DNA of 36,860 bases from JAFARZ01 sp035651595 (GTDB lineage Bacteria; Actinomycetota; Actinomycetes; Streptosporangiales; Streptosporangiaceae). Each line of letters opens with the position of its first letter. Positions within the stretch are counted from its first letter, which is position 1. The DNA is taken from assembly GCA_035651595.1 (NCBI GenBank), contig DASRFJ010000318.1, positions 1-36,860 of the forward strand, written 5' to 3'. Positions 16,949 to 23,720 of the stretch are shown in pieces. Under the pieces are notes generated by a model. The model worked only from the letters and a program-made list of their open reading frames with translations. It made no database searches and was not told the origin of the DNA. The position numbers and the translations under genes were made by a program.

Positions 16949-17733
16949 TGTACCAGTGGCGCGAGCGCGACGGTCTCGTACCGTCCGAACTCCCCGAACT
17001 CCCCGACGGACCGTTGCTCGCCGCCGACTCGTGGCTGGTCGATGGCGGTGCCGTGCGTGGTCTGGAGCTGCATCGCCGCCGGTTCACCGCAGCCTGCGCC
17101 CAGCTGACCGGATCGACGCCGCCGACCGTGGATTCGTTCTGGGCGGCCGTCTGCGCCAGCCTGCCCGGCACTGGCCGCTGGTTTCCCCGGGTGGAGCTGT
17201 CCGGCGACCCGCGCGACCCGCGGCTTTCGCTGCGGATCCGTCCCGCGCCCGCGTCAGCGGCCGTCGCCCGGGTCTGGCTCTACGACGGACCCGACCCGCG
17301 CCGGTTTCCCCGGCGCAAGGGGCCGGACCTTGCGGCGCTCGCCGGACTGCGCGCGCGGGCGTCCGAAGCTGGCGCCGACGACGCGCTGCTGGTCAACGCC
17401 GCCGGCGTCCTGCTGGAGGCGGCGCACGCGGGTGTGCTGTGGTGGGAGGCGGGCACGCTGTGCCTGCCGGAGGCCGGACTGCCGGTGCTGCCCAGCGTGA
17501 CAGCGACCCTGATCAAGCAGCGGGCGGCCGCGCTCAGGGTTCCGCTGCGAGAGGTCCGGCGGCGTCCGGATGATCTTGACGATTCGGAGGTGTGGCTGGT
17601 CAACGCGCTGCACGGCATCCGGGTCGTGACGGAGATGATCGGCTGCGCGGTCAGGCCGGCTCCGGCCGGGCGAGCACCGCAGTGGCGGCGCTGGCTGGAC
17701 AGCATCGCCGTTCCACTACGCGCGACTGCCTGA
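16945..17733 (+). CDS. pabC: Aminodeoxychorismate lyase-like class IV aminotransferase
   Basis: Starts at ATG 16945 (or the adjacent ATG 16948), overlapping the pabAB stop by four bases, so the two are translationally coupled. The product is 262 residues. It contains the PLP-binding Lys125 in RRKGPD, then AGADDALLVNAAGVLLEAAHAGVLWW, LPVLPSVTATLIKQ and EVWLVNALHGIRVV, the last matching the substrate-side motif of PabC. The usual Asn after the conserved Glu (E-x4-N) appears to be Gly here, a small deviation. It is expected to cleave ADC to p-aminobenzoate and pyruvate. Together with pabAB it forms a complete chorismate-to-PABA module. No folate genes lie nearby. Confidence 0.82.
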   Translation: MMYQWRERDGLVPSELPELPDGPLLAADSWLVDGGAVRGLELHRRRFTAACAQLTGSTPPTVDSFWAAVCASLPGTGRWFPRVELSGDPRDPRLSLRIRPAPASAAVARVWLYDGPDPRRFPRRKGPDLAALAGLRARASEAGADDALLVNAAGVLLEAAHAGVLWWEAGTLCLPEAGLPVLPSVTATLIKQRAAALRVPLREVRRRPDDLDDSEVWLVNALHGIRVVTEMIGCAVRPAPAGRAPQWRRWLDSIAVPLRATA

Positions 17734-17783
17734 CAGGTCTTGTTGACCCCTGGCTGGTCCTGCGCGCTTCTCCGGTTCAAAAG

Positions 17784-17810
17784 TTACGACTTGCATCTTG
17801 AATGTCGTAA
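17784..17810. promoter_or_regulatory. Operator-like inverted repeat upstream of lysozyme gene
   Basis: TTACGAC - 13 bp - GTCGTAA is a perfect 7-bp inverted repeat in an AT-richer stretch between pabC and the lysozyme gene, about 140 bp before the latter's start. It looks like a dimeric-regulator site near a promoter; no clear -35/-10 pair was assigned. Confidence 0.45.
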
Positions 17811-17952
17811 ATTGTTGTCTTACCCTCAGCGTGAGGAAACTGATTCGGTGCGTGACGGGCCGCCCGCCCTAGCGGGAGGCGGTCGGCATCCGGGGGCGTC
17901 TTGACCGATGCAGCCTCATCCTGCCCCGTCCCACCACCTTGCAGGAGGAAGC

Positions 17953-18882
17953 ATGCTGAAGTTTTCATGCCGCGCGCTGACCGGCGCCGCCGCGATCGCG
18001 CTCATCACGAGCGCGTTCACGGCTACCGGCGCAGCCGCGGCGACGACCCCCGGTGGCGCCGGTGCCGTCGGCCCAACGGCCGCCGGAAGCGGCCCGCACA
18101 CCTGGGCCTATGACCCGGTGACCGGCAAGAACGTCACGGTCTACAAGCCCACCGGCAGCACGCCGCTGCATCCTGAGCAGATCACGCACCCGCAGCAGGA
18201 CGACATGGGGGTGGTGACCAGCAAGCACAAGAAGCCACAGGCGCTCACCGCCGCCGTCGCCGGATTGCCCGGCATCGACGTGAGCGGCTATCAGGGCACG
18301 ATCAACTGGGCGTCGGTGGCTCCGTCGATCGACTTCGTCTACGCCAAGGCCACCGAAGGCACCTATTACACGAACCCGGACTTCGCCAACCAGTACGTGG
18401 GGCCGTACGACCAGGGCCTGATCCGCGGCGCGTATCACTTCGCGGTGCCGGACAACTCCAGTGGCGCGACACAGGCCGACTACTTCGCGGCCCACGGCGG
18501 CGGCTGGTCGGCCGACGGCCAGACGCTTCCCGGTGCGCTGGACATCGAGTACAACCCGTACGGCGCCGAGTGCTACTCCCTGACCCAAAGCCAGATGACC
18601 AGCTGGATCTGGGACTTCGTCAACGAGTACGCGTTCGATGAGCACGTGTACCCGGTGATCTACTCGACCTTCGACTGGTGGAGCACCTGCACCGGCAATG
18701 CCAGCGGATTCCAGAACTACGACCCGTTCTGGATCGCGTGCTACTGCGGGTCCGCCGGCACACTGCCGGCCGGATACGCCTACTACACGTTCTGGCAGTA
18801 TTCCGACTCAGGCTCGCTGCCTGGCGACCAAGACGTGTTCAACGGCAGCTACTCGCGCCTGCAGGCGCTGGCACGCGGCTGA
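17953..18882 (+). CDS. Secreted GH25 family lysozyme
   Basis: The start at ATG 17953 is fixed by AGGAGGAAGC directly upstream; 309 residues. A signal peptide covers about residues 1-29 (LTGAAAIALITSAFTATGAAAA). A linker of ~75 residues leads into a GH25 domain from ~106: GIDVSGYQG with Asp109, YAKATEGTYY, GAYHFAVP, ALDIEYNPYG with the catalytic-pair residues Asp197 and Glu199, and WQYSDSGSLPGDQDVFNG near the C-terminus. GH25 enzymes cut the MurNAc-GlcNAc bond of peptidoglycan. No separate cell-wall-binding repeat is present. It may act in wall turnover or against other bacteria. It stands alone: 220 bp after pabC and before an intergenic region with a perfect palindrome. Confidence 0.92.
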   Translation: MLKFSCRALTGAAAIALITSAFTATGAAAATTPGGAGAVGPTAAGSGPHTWAYDPVTGKNVTVYKPTGSTPLHPEQITHPQQDDMGVVTSKHKKPQALTAAVAGLPGIDVSGYQGTINWASVAPSIDFVYAKATEGTYYTNPDFANQYVGPYDQGLIRGAYHFAVPDNSSGATQADYFAAHGGGWSADGQTLPGALDIEYNPYGAECYSLTQSQMTSWIWDFVNEYAFDEHVYPVIYSTFDWWSTCTGNASGFQNYDPFWIACYCGSAGTLPAGYAYYTFWQYSDSGSLPGDQDVFNGSYSRLQALARG

Positions 18883-19052
18883 CCGTCGGCAAAAGATCCA
18901 TACCGAACGACCGGTGGTGCTTGTTCCCCGCCCGCTCGCCCAGCAGTTGAGAGCAGGCGCTCCCGGCTTGGCTGCCTGCAACGTCCCGGTTTGGCCCAGC
19001 ATGGCCTTGCCGTTCAGTGGGGTGTGCGGGCTCCGGGAGGCGCCCGAAAAAG

Positions 19053-19099
19053 ATTGCGGACAGTTACCCCCCCGGATCGGGGGGGTAACTGTCCGCAAT
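19053..19099. repeat. Perfect 47-nt palindrome, possible terminator or element end pair
   Basis: Two perfectly complementary 21-base arms (ATTGCGGACAGTTA followed by seven C) surround the loop GGATC. It lies 170 bp after the lysozyme gene. The same arm sequence recurs singly at 22494-22513 (GGGGGGTAACTGTCCGCAAT) and 34095-34107 (ATTGCGGACAGTT), at the outer ends of two dispersed elements. It may serve as a terminator, but the sequence match argues that it is two element ends joined head to head. Confidence 0.7.
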
Positions 19100-19193
19100 G
19101 AGCTGGCCCGCTCGCTCTCGTGCGTCTTATCTCCCGGTATGCCCGGGTTTGAGCGGGCGGGGGTCGGCATCTGGCGGTGGGCTGCCGCGGCTC

Positions 19194-19241
19194 GCGCGGG
19201 GGCGGGCGGCGCGCGGGGGCGGGCGGCGCGCGGGCGGGGCG
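19194..19241 (+). repeat. Short GC tandem repeat
   Basis: Two perfect 17-bp copies of GCGCGGGGGCGGGCGGC (19194-19210, 19211-19227) and a partial third lie in the 377-bp gene-free stretch 18883-19259. Apart from this and the palindrome at 19053 I see nothing coding there. Confidence 0.7.
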
Positions 19242-19259
19242 ATGGCGCGCTGGGGAGGG

Positions 19260-19820
19260 CTACACCGAACGTGCGACGACTGTGGACGCTAGCGCGATCC
19301 GGTGGTCTTTGGTCCACGGCGGGCCCAGCGTCGCGCGTGGTCCGTGGAGCACGTCGTGGGCTCGCTCGCCGAGGATCCTGGTCGCCTGCGCCTCGACGCC
19401 CTTCGCGTCGAACAGGTGCACCGCCCAGCCGCGCGCGTGCGCACACTCCGCGAGCACCTGGCAGTACATGACCGAATCCGCCCGGGAATCATAGGGCGCG
19501 CGGCGCTGGGTGGCGATGTCGTCAGGGAAGTCCAGCGGCCAGGCGCGCAGCGATATCGAGACGACCGGTCCGGGCAGTGCGGCGGCGAGCTGGTCGAGCG
19601 ACGCGGAGGTCGCGCGCAGCGCCGACGCCCGGACGTCCGCGATCATGGCAACCGCGCTGGCGTCGGCCAAGAGCTTAGCGTCGTGTTCGATCGGGGCGGC
19701 CGGCACGCCGGGCTCGATCAGCTCGATGCGCCGGCGATCCACCACCGCGTGACCGGCCGCCGCGGTGACAGCGACGGCCCAGCCGAGATGATGCGCGATG
19801 CCCGTCCGCAGGGTGCGCAA
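19260..19820 (-). CDS. Conserved-type hypothetical protein downstream of AAA+ ATPase
   Basis: A 186-residue protein with an apparent TTG start at 19820, two bases after the ATPase stop codon, so the two are probably co-translated. I do not recognise a family. Visible features: an N-terminal Ala/Val-rich strand-like section (LGWAVAVTAAAGHAVVDRRRIELI); a central acidic-Ala region (AKLLADASAVAMIADVRASALR); then VVSISLRAWPLDFPDD, ADSVMYCQVLAECAHARGW, VHLFDAKGVEAQA and a Pro/Trp segment LGPPWTKDHRIAL. The alternating strand and helix pattern would fit a small Rossmann- or RNase H-like fold, but no catalytic motif can be named. Coupling suggests that it works with the ATPase. Confidence 0.6.
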   Translation of the reverse strand: MRTLRTGIAHHLGWAVAVTAAAGHAVVDRRRIELIEPGVPAAPIEHDAKLLADASAVAMIADVRASALRATSASLDQLAAALPGPVVSISLRAWPLDFPDDIATQRRAPYDSRADSVMYCQVLAECAHARGWAVHLFDAKGVEAQATRILGERAHDVLHGPRATLGPPWTKDHRIALASTVVARSV

Positions 19821-19822
19821 CC

Positions 19823-21340
19823 CTAGCGGCCCATCCGCCGGAACATCTGCCGGCGGTAGGCGATCGCCACACCCGGACTGGGCATCGGGCCCGCGTGCAG
19901 CGCACCGCCGGCCGGCAGGTCGGCCGGGTCGACGCCCACGCCGAGCAGCGTGCGGGTTACCTCTTGCGCGGCGTCGAGCAGGTCGTCGAGGGCCCGGGCC
20001 AGGTGCGCTCCGGTGACCGAGGTCAGCGCGGGGTCCTCGTGCAGCGCCTCGAGAACGCCGCGCCTGATCAGTTCCTTGATGAACGATGCCGTCGTGCCGT
20101 CGGTGCGCTCGACCGCGAGGCGCACGTCCTGCTCGGTCACGGCCAGCGGCACATTGTGCCCGTAGAGCAGCAGCAGGCGTTCCCGCGCGGGAGCGTCAGG
20201 CAGGGCGATCTCGACCGCGACGTCCACCCGTCCCGGACGCGCGGCCAGCGCGGGCTCGAGCAGGTCGGCGCGGTTGGTGGTGAGCAGGAACAGCAGGTCG
20301 GCGTCGGGAGCCGCGCCGTCCATCGCGTCCAGCAGGTCGAACAGCACCGGGCTGGACGTCGGGCCCAGCGAGCGGTCCTCCGCGACAAGGTCGACGTCCT
20401 CGAGCACGATGACGGCGGGCAGCAGGGCGCGCGCCAGGTCGGTGACCTCGCCGACCGCGACCAGCGACCGGCCGGTGAGCACCAGGCGGGTGTACCCGGT
20501 CATCTGGCCGAGCAGGTAGCGCGTCGTGTGCGTCTTCCCGGTGCCGGGCGGCCCGTACAGCAGCAGGCCGCGCTTGAGGTGCTGCCCAGTGGCCAGCAGC
20601 GCCTCCCGGTGGCTGGCGACCGCGAGGGCGTGCCGTTCGATCCGCGCCAGGACCGGGTCGGGCAGCACGACATCGTCGCGCTCGATGCCGGGCGGGGGCG
20701 TGAACGTGAGGACGACGCCGCCCATCGGCTGGACCGTCACCTCAAGCAGGTGGCCGCGGTAGACGTTGAGCTCCGCGCGCAGCCGGTCCAGCTCGGTCAG
20801 GATGTTCTGGGCCTCGGTCACGGGCAGGCCCGCGATCTCCATCTCCAGGCCCGGCTTGTGTTCGGCGGGCCCGGAAACCATCACGATGTAGCGGCCGTGC
20901 GCGTCGGTGACCAGCAGCAGACCCAGCTTGAGGCACCCGAGGGTGGAGCCGGGGCCGTTCGGCAGGTCGGCGAGAGCGGGCGCGGTCAGCCGCAGCGGCG
21001 GCAACCCTTCGCCGGCCACCAGCTGCTGAAGCGACACGGACCCGTAGTGCGGCGGCAGCGCGACACCGCGGACTTCCACGGTCCGTCCCGCGCGGCCCGT
21101 CCACTCGTTCAGCGCGGTCTGGAGGTTGACGTGCTCGAACGGGGGCAGGTCGCGGGTCACCACCGAATGGTGCGTGCCCTCGGCCCCGAGGAAGTCGCGG
21201 ACCAGCAGCGACACCTCGTTGCCGTTCCCCGCGCCGGCGGCCGGGGAATGGATCCACTCAAGGAATTCGCGGAACGCCGCCGCGAACTCCCGAGCCTGCT
21301 CGCCTGGCGCGTGATCCGGCATACCGTCGTGATCCGGCAT
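19823..21340 (-). CDS. AAA+ ATPase (26S-regulatory-subunit/FtsH-like module)
   Basis: A 505-residue protein. Residues 1-~225 are an unrecognised N-terminal domain. The AAA+ module follows: RGLLLYGPPGTGKTHT (Walker A at 263-270), AVIVLEDVDLVAED (Walker B, ~309-322), sensor-1 LLFLLTTNRADLLEPAL, and ARPGRVDVAVEIALP with the arginine-finger region. A helical lid (RERLLLLYG, TASFIKELIRRGVLEAL) completes it. This is the classical AAA clade used in remodelling or unfolding, and no protease domain is fused. The start is ambiguous: an 18-bp tandem repeat duplicates the start region (MPDHDG-MPDHAPG), giving ATGs at 21340 and 21322. The upstream cupin frame overlaps the first ~180 bp, and the hypothetical gene downstream is coupled. 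Confidence 0.85.
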   Translation of the reverse strand: MPDHDGMPDHAPGEQAREFAAAFREFLEWIHSPAAGAGNGNEVSLLVRDFLGAEGTHHSVVTRDLPPFEHVNLQTALNEWTGRAGRTVEVRGVALPPHYGSVSLQQLVAGEGLPPLRLTAPALADLPNGPGSTLGCLKLGLLLVTDAHGRYIVMVSGPAEHKPGLEMEIAGLPVTEAQNILTELDRLRAELNVYRGHLLEVTVQPMGGVVLTFTPPPGIERDDVVLPDPVLARIERHALAVASHREALLATGQHLKRGLLLYGPPGTGKTHTTRYLLGQMTGYTRLVLTGRSLVAVGEVTDLARALLPAVIVLEDVDLVAEDRSLGPTSSPVLFDLLDAMDGAAPDADLLFLLTTNRADLLEPALAARPGRVDVAVEIALPDAPARERLLLLYGHNVPLAVTEQDVRLAVERTDGTTASFIKELIRRGVLEALHEDPALTSVTGAHLARALDDLLDAAQEVTRTLLGVGVDPADLPAGGALHAGPMPSPGVAIAYRRQMFRRMGR

Positions 21341-21738
21341 ACCGTAAGGCTACTGTCCGGACTCAAGTGATTTTCCGGGACAGGTTGCACCACTGCCGTT
21401 CGGGATAATGGTCTTTTACTCACGGTCAGCAGGATCGCGGAGTCCTCGAGTGCGTGCAGCGCGTGCCGGGCGGCGGGGATGACCAGCAGGTCACCGGCGC
21501 GGCCTTCCCATGTGACGCTCGCCGCGGTCAGCCGGACGCGGCCGTTCAGCACCTGGAGGGTGGCTTCGCCCGGGCTTTCGTGCTCGTCGAGGGAGGAGCC
21601 GGCGGTGAGCGCGATCACTGTCTGACGGAGCAGGTGCTCGTGGCCGCCGTAGACCGTCTCGGCGCTGCGCCCGCTCGGGGCGGTGGCGGCCCGCTTGGCC
21701 TGCTCGCGTGCGATCGCGTCCAGCGAGAATTTCTCCAT
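21157..21738 (-). CDS. Cupin-domain protein with abnormal 3' extension
   Basis: The start is placed at the internal ATG 21738 (MEKFSLDAIAREQ). The first ~105 residues form a complete small cupin: GGHEHLLRQTVIALTAGSSLDEHES, PGEATLQVLNGRVRL, EGRAGDLLVIPAARHALHALEDSAILLTVSK. Cupins of this size normally stop right there. Here the frame runs on for ~90 residues without cupin character, the last ~60 out of frame inside the AAA+ ATPase gene, ending at 21157. A TGA exists in the +1 frame at exactly the expected end (GTGAGTAA, about 21420), so a one-base frameshift in the genome or the assembly could have removed the natural stop. The metal-ligand His pattern is only partly visible. Function unknown; possibly a sugar- or metal-binding stress protein. 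Confidence 0.7.
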   Translation of the reverse strand: MEKFSLDAIAREQAKRAATAPSGRSAETVYGGHEHLLRQTVIALTAGSSLDEHESPGEATLQVLNGRVRLTAASVTWEGRAGDLLVIPAARHALHALEDSAILLTVSKRPLSRTAVVQPVPENHLSPDSSLTVCRITTVCRITRQASRLGSSRRRSANSLSGSIPRPPARGTATRCRCWSATSSGPRARTIRW

Positions 21739-21896
21739 CTCCGCAGTGTCCCGGTAACCGGGGCAGGTCAGCAACTTGAGCGTCGGCGTGCCATGACTGA
21801 AAACCTGGGTACTTAGCAGGTGATCAGCAGCAGGGGGCGAAATGAGAGAGGACTGGCGATGGTTACCGCGCCCGGCCAGGGGGCATTGGCACCTAG

Positions 21897-22076
21897 CTGG
21901 ACGAGGCTCTGGTACGCGCTGGCCGTTTCCCGCTGCTGGTGATCTTCGGCCTGTGGCGGCACGTGCGGCACCGCTGGCCGCTCAGCCACATCATGCTGTG
22001 GGTCGCCGTCGCCGCATGGGCCGCGGTAGCTCTCGACTTTCTCTTCAAGCTCTCGCCGCGGAACGACATGGGTTGA
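21897..22076 (+). pseudogene. Relic of a small membrane protein
   Basis: This reads as a 59-residue sequence after an in-frame TAG, with no standard start codon: LDEALVRAGRFPLLVIFGLWRHV, then LSHIMLWVAVAAWAAVALDFLF and KLSPRNDMG before TGA 22076. Two hydrophobic segments separated by a basic loop look like a real small two-helix membrane protein. The upstream half is probably lost or frameshifted: an ATG at 21859 with GAGAGGA upstream lies in another frame. I do not recognise a family. The rest of 21775-22619 holds the dispersed element described separately. Confidence 0.35.
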
Positions 22077-22161
22077 TACCTCTGGGGACAACCTCCGACA
22101 ACCCCCATATCCCATATCCCGATATTTGGGCTTATTCCTGGCGCGTTGGCAGGCGGCCCGG

Positions 22162-22516
22162 ATTATTGCGGATACTGATCCTGCCGGCTAATTGCGTGCG
22201 CGTGGCCGTGTCGGCCGCGACCAGGCCACCGCGGCCGGCCGCCGGGCCTGGCCGCGTGCGCGCTGCCTGTGCCTGGAGCGCAGTGTGTCGCTGCCGGGAT
22301 AGGAGCGCACCGGCAGTCCCGTCAGCAACGTGGACGATTTCCCCTTCGTGGAGGATCGACCCTCGTAGACAGGGGTCCCGTTACCACGAAGGGGAAATCC
22401 GCCACGTTAACCGACGCAGATCGAGCCTGCCGCTGACCCACCGGACGACCAGCAACCCGGGTAACCCCGGAATGAGCCGGCCGGATCCGATCCGGGGGGT
22501 AACTGTCCGCAATAAT
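22162..22516 (+). mobile_element. Dispersed palindromic element, copy B
   Basis: About 355 bp bounded by an 11-bp inverted repeat ATTATTGCGGA / TCCGCAATAAT. Internally it is homologous, in opposite orientation, to the element at 34095-34475: TCCTGCCGGC..ATTGCGTGCGCGTGGCCG, TGGAG..TGTG.CGCTGC.GGGA, and CCCGTCAGCAACGTGG are shared. It contains the 82-bp palindromic core at 22327-22408. It has no intact gene; one frame reads PVSNVDDFPFVEDRPS before a stop, like the SNVVDLPFVVDRP of copy C. Confidence 0.65.
22327..22408 (+). repeat. 82-bp palindromic core repeat, copy B
   Basis: The most symmetrical copy: AACGTGG..GATTTCCCCTTCGTGG and its complement CCACGAAGGGGAAATC..CCACGTT, with an inner GACCCTCG/AGGGGTC stem. 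As RNA it would form a long hairpin; as DNA, a cruciform. Confidence 0.8.
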
Positions 22517-22619
22517 GGCGCATCCCTGGATTCTGGTCTAGTCAGGGCGATGCCGGTGCGCCTACGCTATGCGCATTATTTACCGGATGCGGCAATCCGG
22601 CGATGGAGGGGAAGCGCAG

Positions 22620-23720
22620 ATGGCCGTACTCACACGACCTCGTTCTGGGAAGAAAGCGGATAATCCGGTTGCGAGTTCCGGCGAGAGCGCGTTTTACGCC
22701 GATCGCCCGGTGCTGGACGCGGACCACGACGATTACGGATTCCAGGTCTACGCCACGCAGTTCGCGTTGCTGATCAATGACCCGAAGACGGACACCCCGC
22801 TGACCGTGGCACTCAGCGGACCGTGGGGCTCGGGAAAGACGTCGCTGGCCCATCTCATCCAGGACTCGCTGGAAGCCGACAGCATCTGGCAGCTCTTCTG
22901 GGACGAGAAGCCGGTGATCTGCTGGTTCAACGCGTGGATGCATGGCGACGCGCCGAATCTGGGCGCCGCGCTCGCCGCCAGCGTGACCAGGAAGCTGGGT
23001 AAACGCAGGCGGCTCTATCTGCGCTGGTTCAGTCCGTTGCCCTCGGTTATGCTCCCGCCGGAGCAGCGCGCCTGGCGCCGGGTGTGGACCGCGGTGATGG
23101 TGGCGAGCGCGGCGTTTCTCGGCTTGATGGGCTTCTTGTGGATCTTCCCGCAGTTCCGGCAGGAATCCGGCGCGCTCGGTCACCTGTTCGGCCACTGGCA
23201 ACTGCTGACGATCTGGGCGGCGGCGCCGACGGCGATCGCGTTCCTGCGCCTTGTCGGCCGGGTCAGCGACTCGGTCGGCGCGTTCATCGATGCCCCGCGC
23301 TCGGCCGCCGCGCAAGGCACGATGGCGGAGGTCGCGGAACAGCTGGAGAAGGTCACCTACCAGGCGCAGCGGCGCTGGCGCGTCCCCTTCCAGCAGCAGT
23401 GGCGCGGGCATGCGAAGCGGCGGATCATCATCTTCGTCGATGACCTGGAGCGGTGTGCCGGGGACAAGGCGCTCGACATGTGCGAGGCGGTGAGCCAGCT
23501 GCTCGGGCACGACAACGTGGTCACCGTGCTCATCGCCGACCTCGACCTGCTCGAATCGGCCGCCGCGGTCAGGTACAACCCGGCCGCGGACGCGGCGCCT
23601 GATCCGTACAGCGACATCGGCCAGCAATACCTGCACAAGCTCGTTCAGCTGCGCTTCAACGTCCCGCCGGTGGACCGCGACGCGGTCGCCCGAGCCCTCG
23701 GCCTGACGGGGGAGGTCTGA
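22620..23720 (+). CDS. KAP-family P-loop NTPase, N-terminal part
   Basis: The start at ATG 22620 follows GGAGGGGAA; 366 residues. Walker A is GPWGSGKTS (67-75), and FNAWMHGDAPNLGAALA (103-119) matches the KAP signature after the P-loop. Two predicted membrane helices (155-176 and ~193-212) are inserted between the Walker motifs. Walker B is RRIIIFVDDLERC (267-279), followed by HDNVVTVLIADLDLLE and the KAP-typical QYLHKLVQLRFNVPP near the end. KAP NTPases are membrane-associated STAND-like ATPases; PifA and Kidins220/ARMS are known members. The C-terminal portion is encoded by the next ORF in the same frame, separated only by TGA. The function is unknown; membrane signalling or abortive-infection roles are known for the family. 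Confidence 0.85.
   Translation: MAVLTRPRSGKKADNPVASSGESAFYADRPVLDADHDDYGFQVYATQFALLINDPKTDTPLTVALSGPWGSGKTSLAHLIQDSLEADSIWQLFWDEKPVICWFNAWMHGDAPNLGAALAASVTRKLGKRRRLYLRWFSPLPSVMLPPEQRAWRRVWTAVMVASAAFLGLMGFLWIFPQFRQESGALGHLFGHWQLLTIWAAAPTAIAFLRLVGRVSDSVGAFIDAPRSAAAQGTMAEVAEQLEKVTYQAQRRWRVPFQQQWRGHAKRRIIIFVDDLERCAGDKALDMCEAVSQLLGHDNVVTVLIADLDLLESAAAVRYNPAADAAPDPYSDIGQQYLHKLVQLRFNVPPVDRDAVARALGLTGEV

Noticed and set aside
19194..19241. CRISPR-like or origin repeat
   Set aside because: Only two 17-bp GC-rich units and a partial one without spacers; simple tandem duplication.
19895..21370. Long open frame of 491 codons on the plus strand
   Set aside because: Entirely antisense to the AAA+ ATPase gene, with low-complexity Arg/Gln/Val composition typical of a shadow frame in GC-rich DNA.
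21842..22663. Open frame of 273 codons on the plus strand
   Set aside because: Crosses the relic small ORF, the element B palindrome and the KAP start; its translation has no coherent domain.
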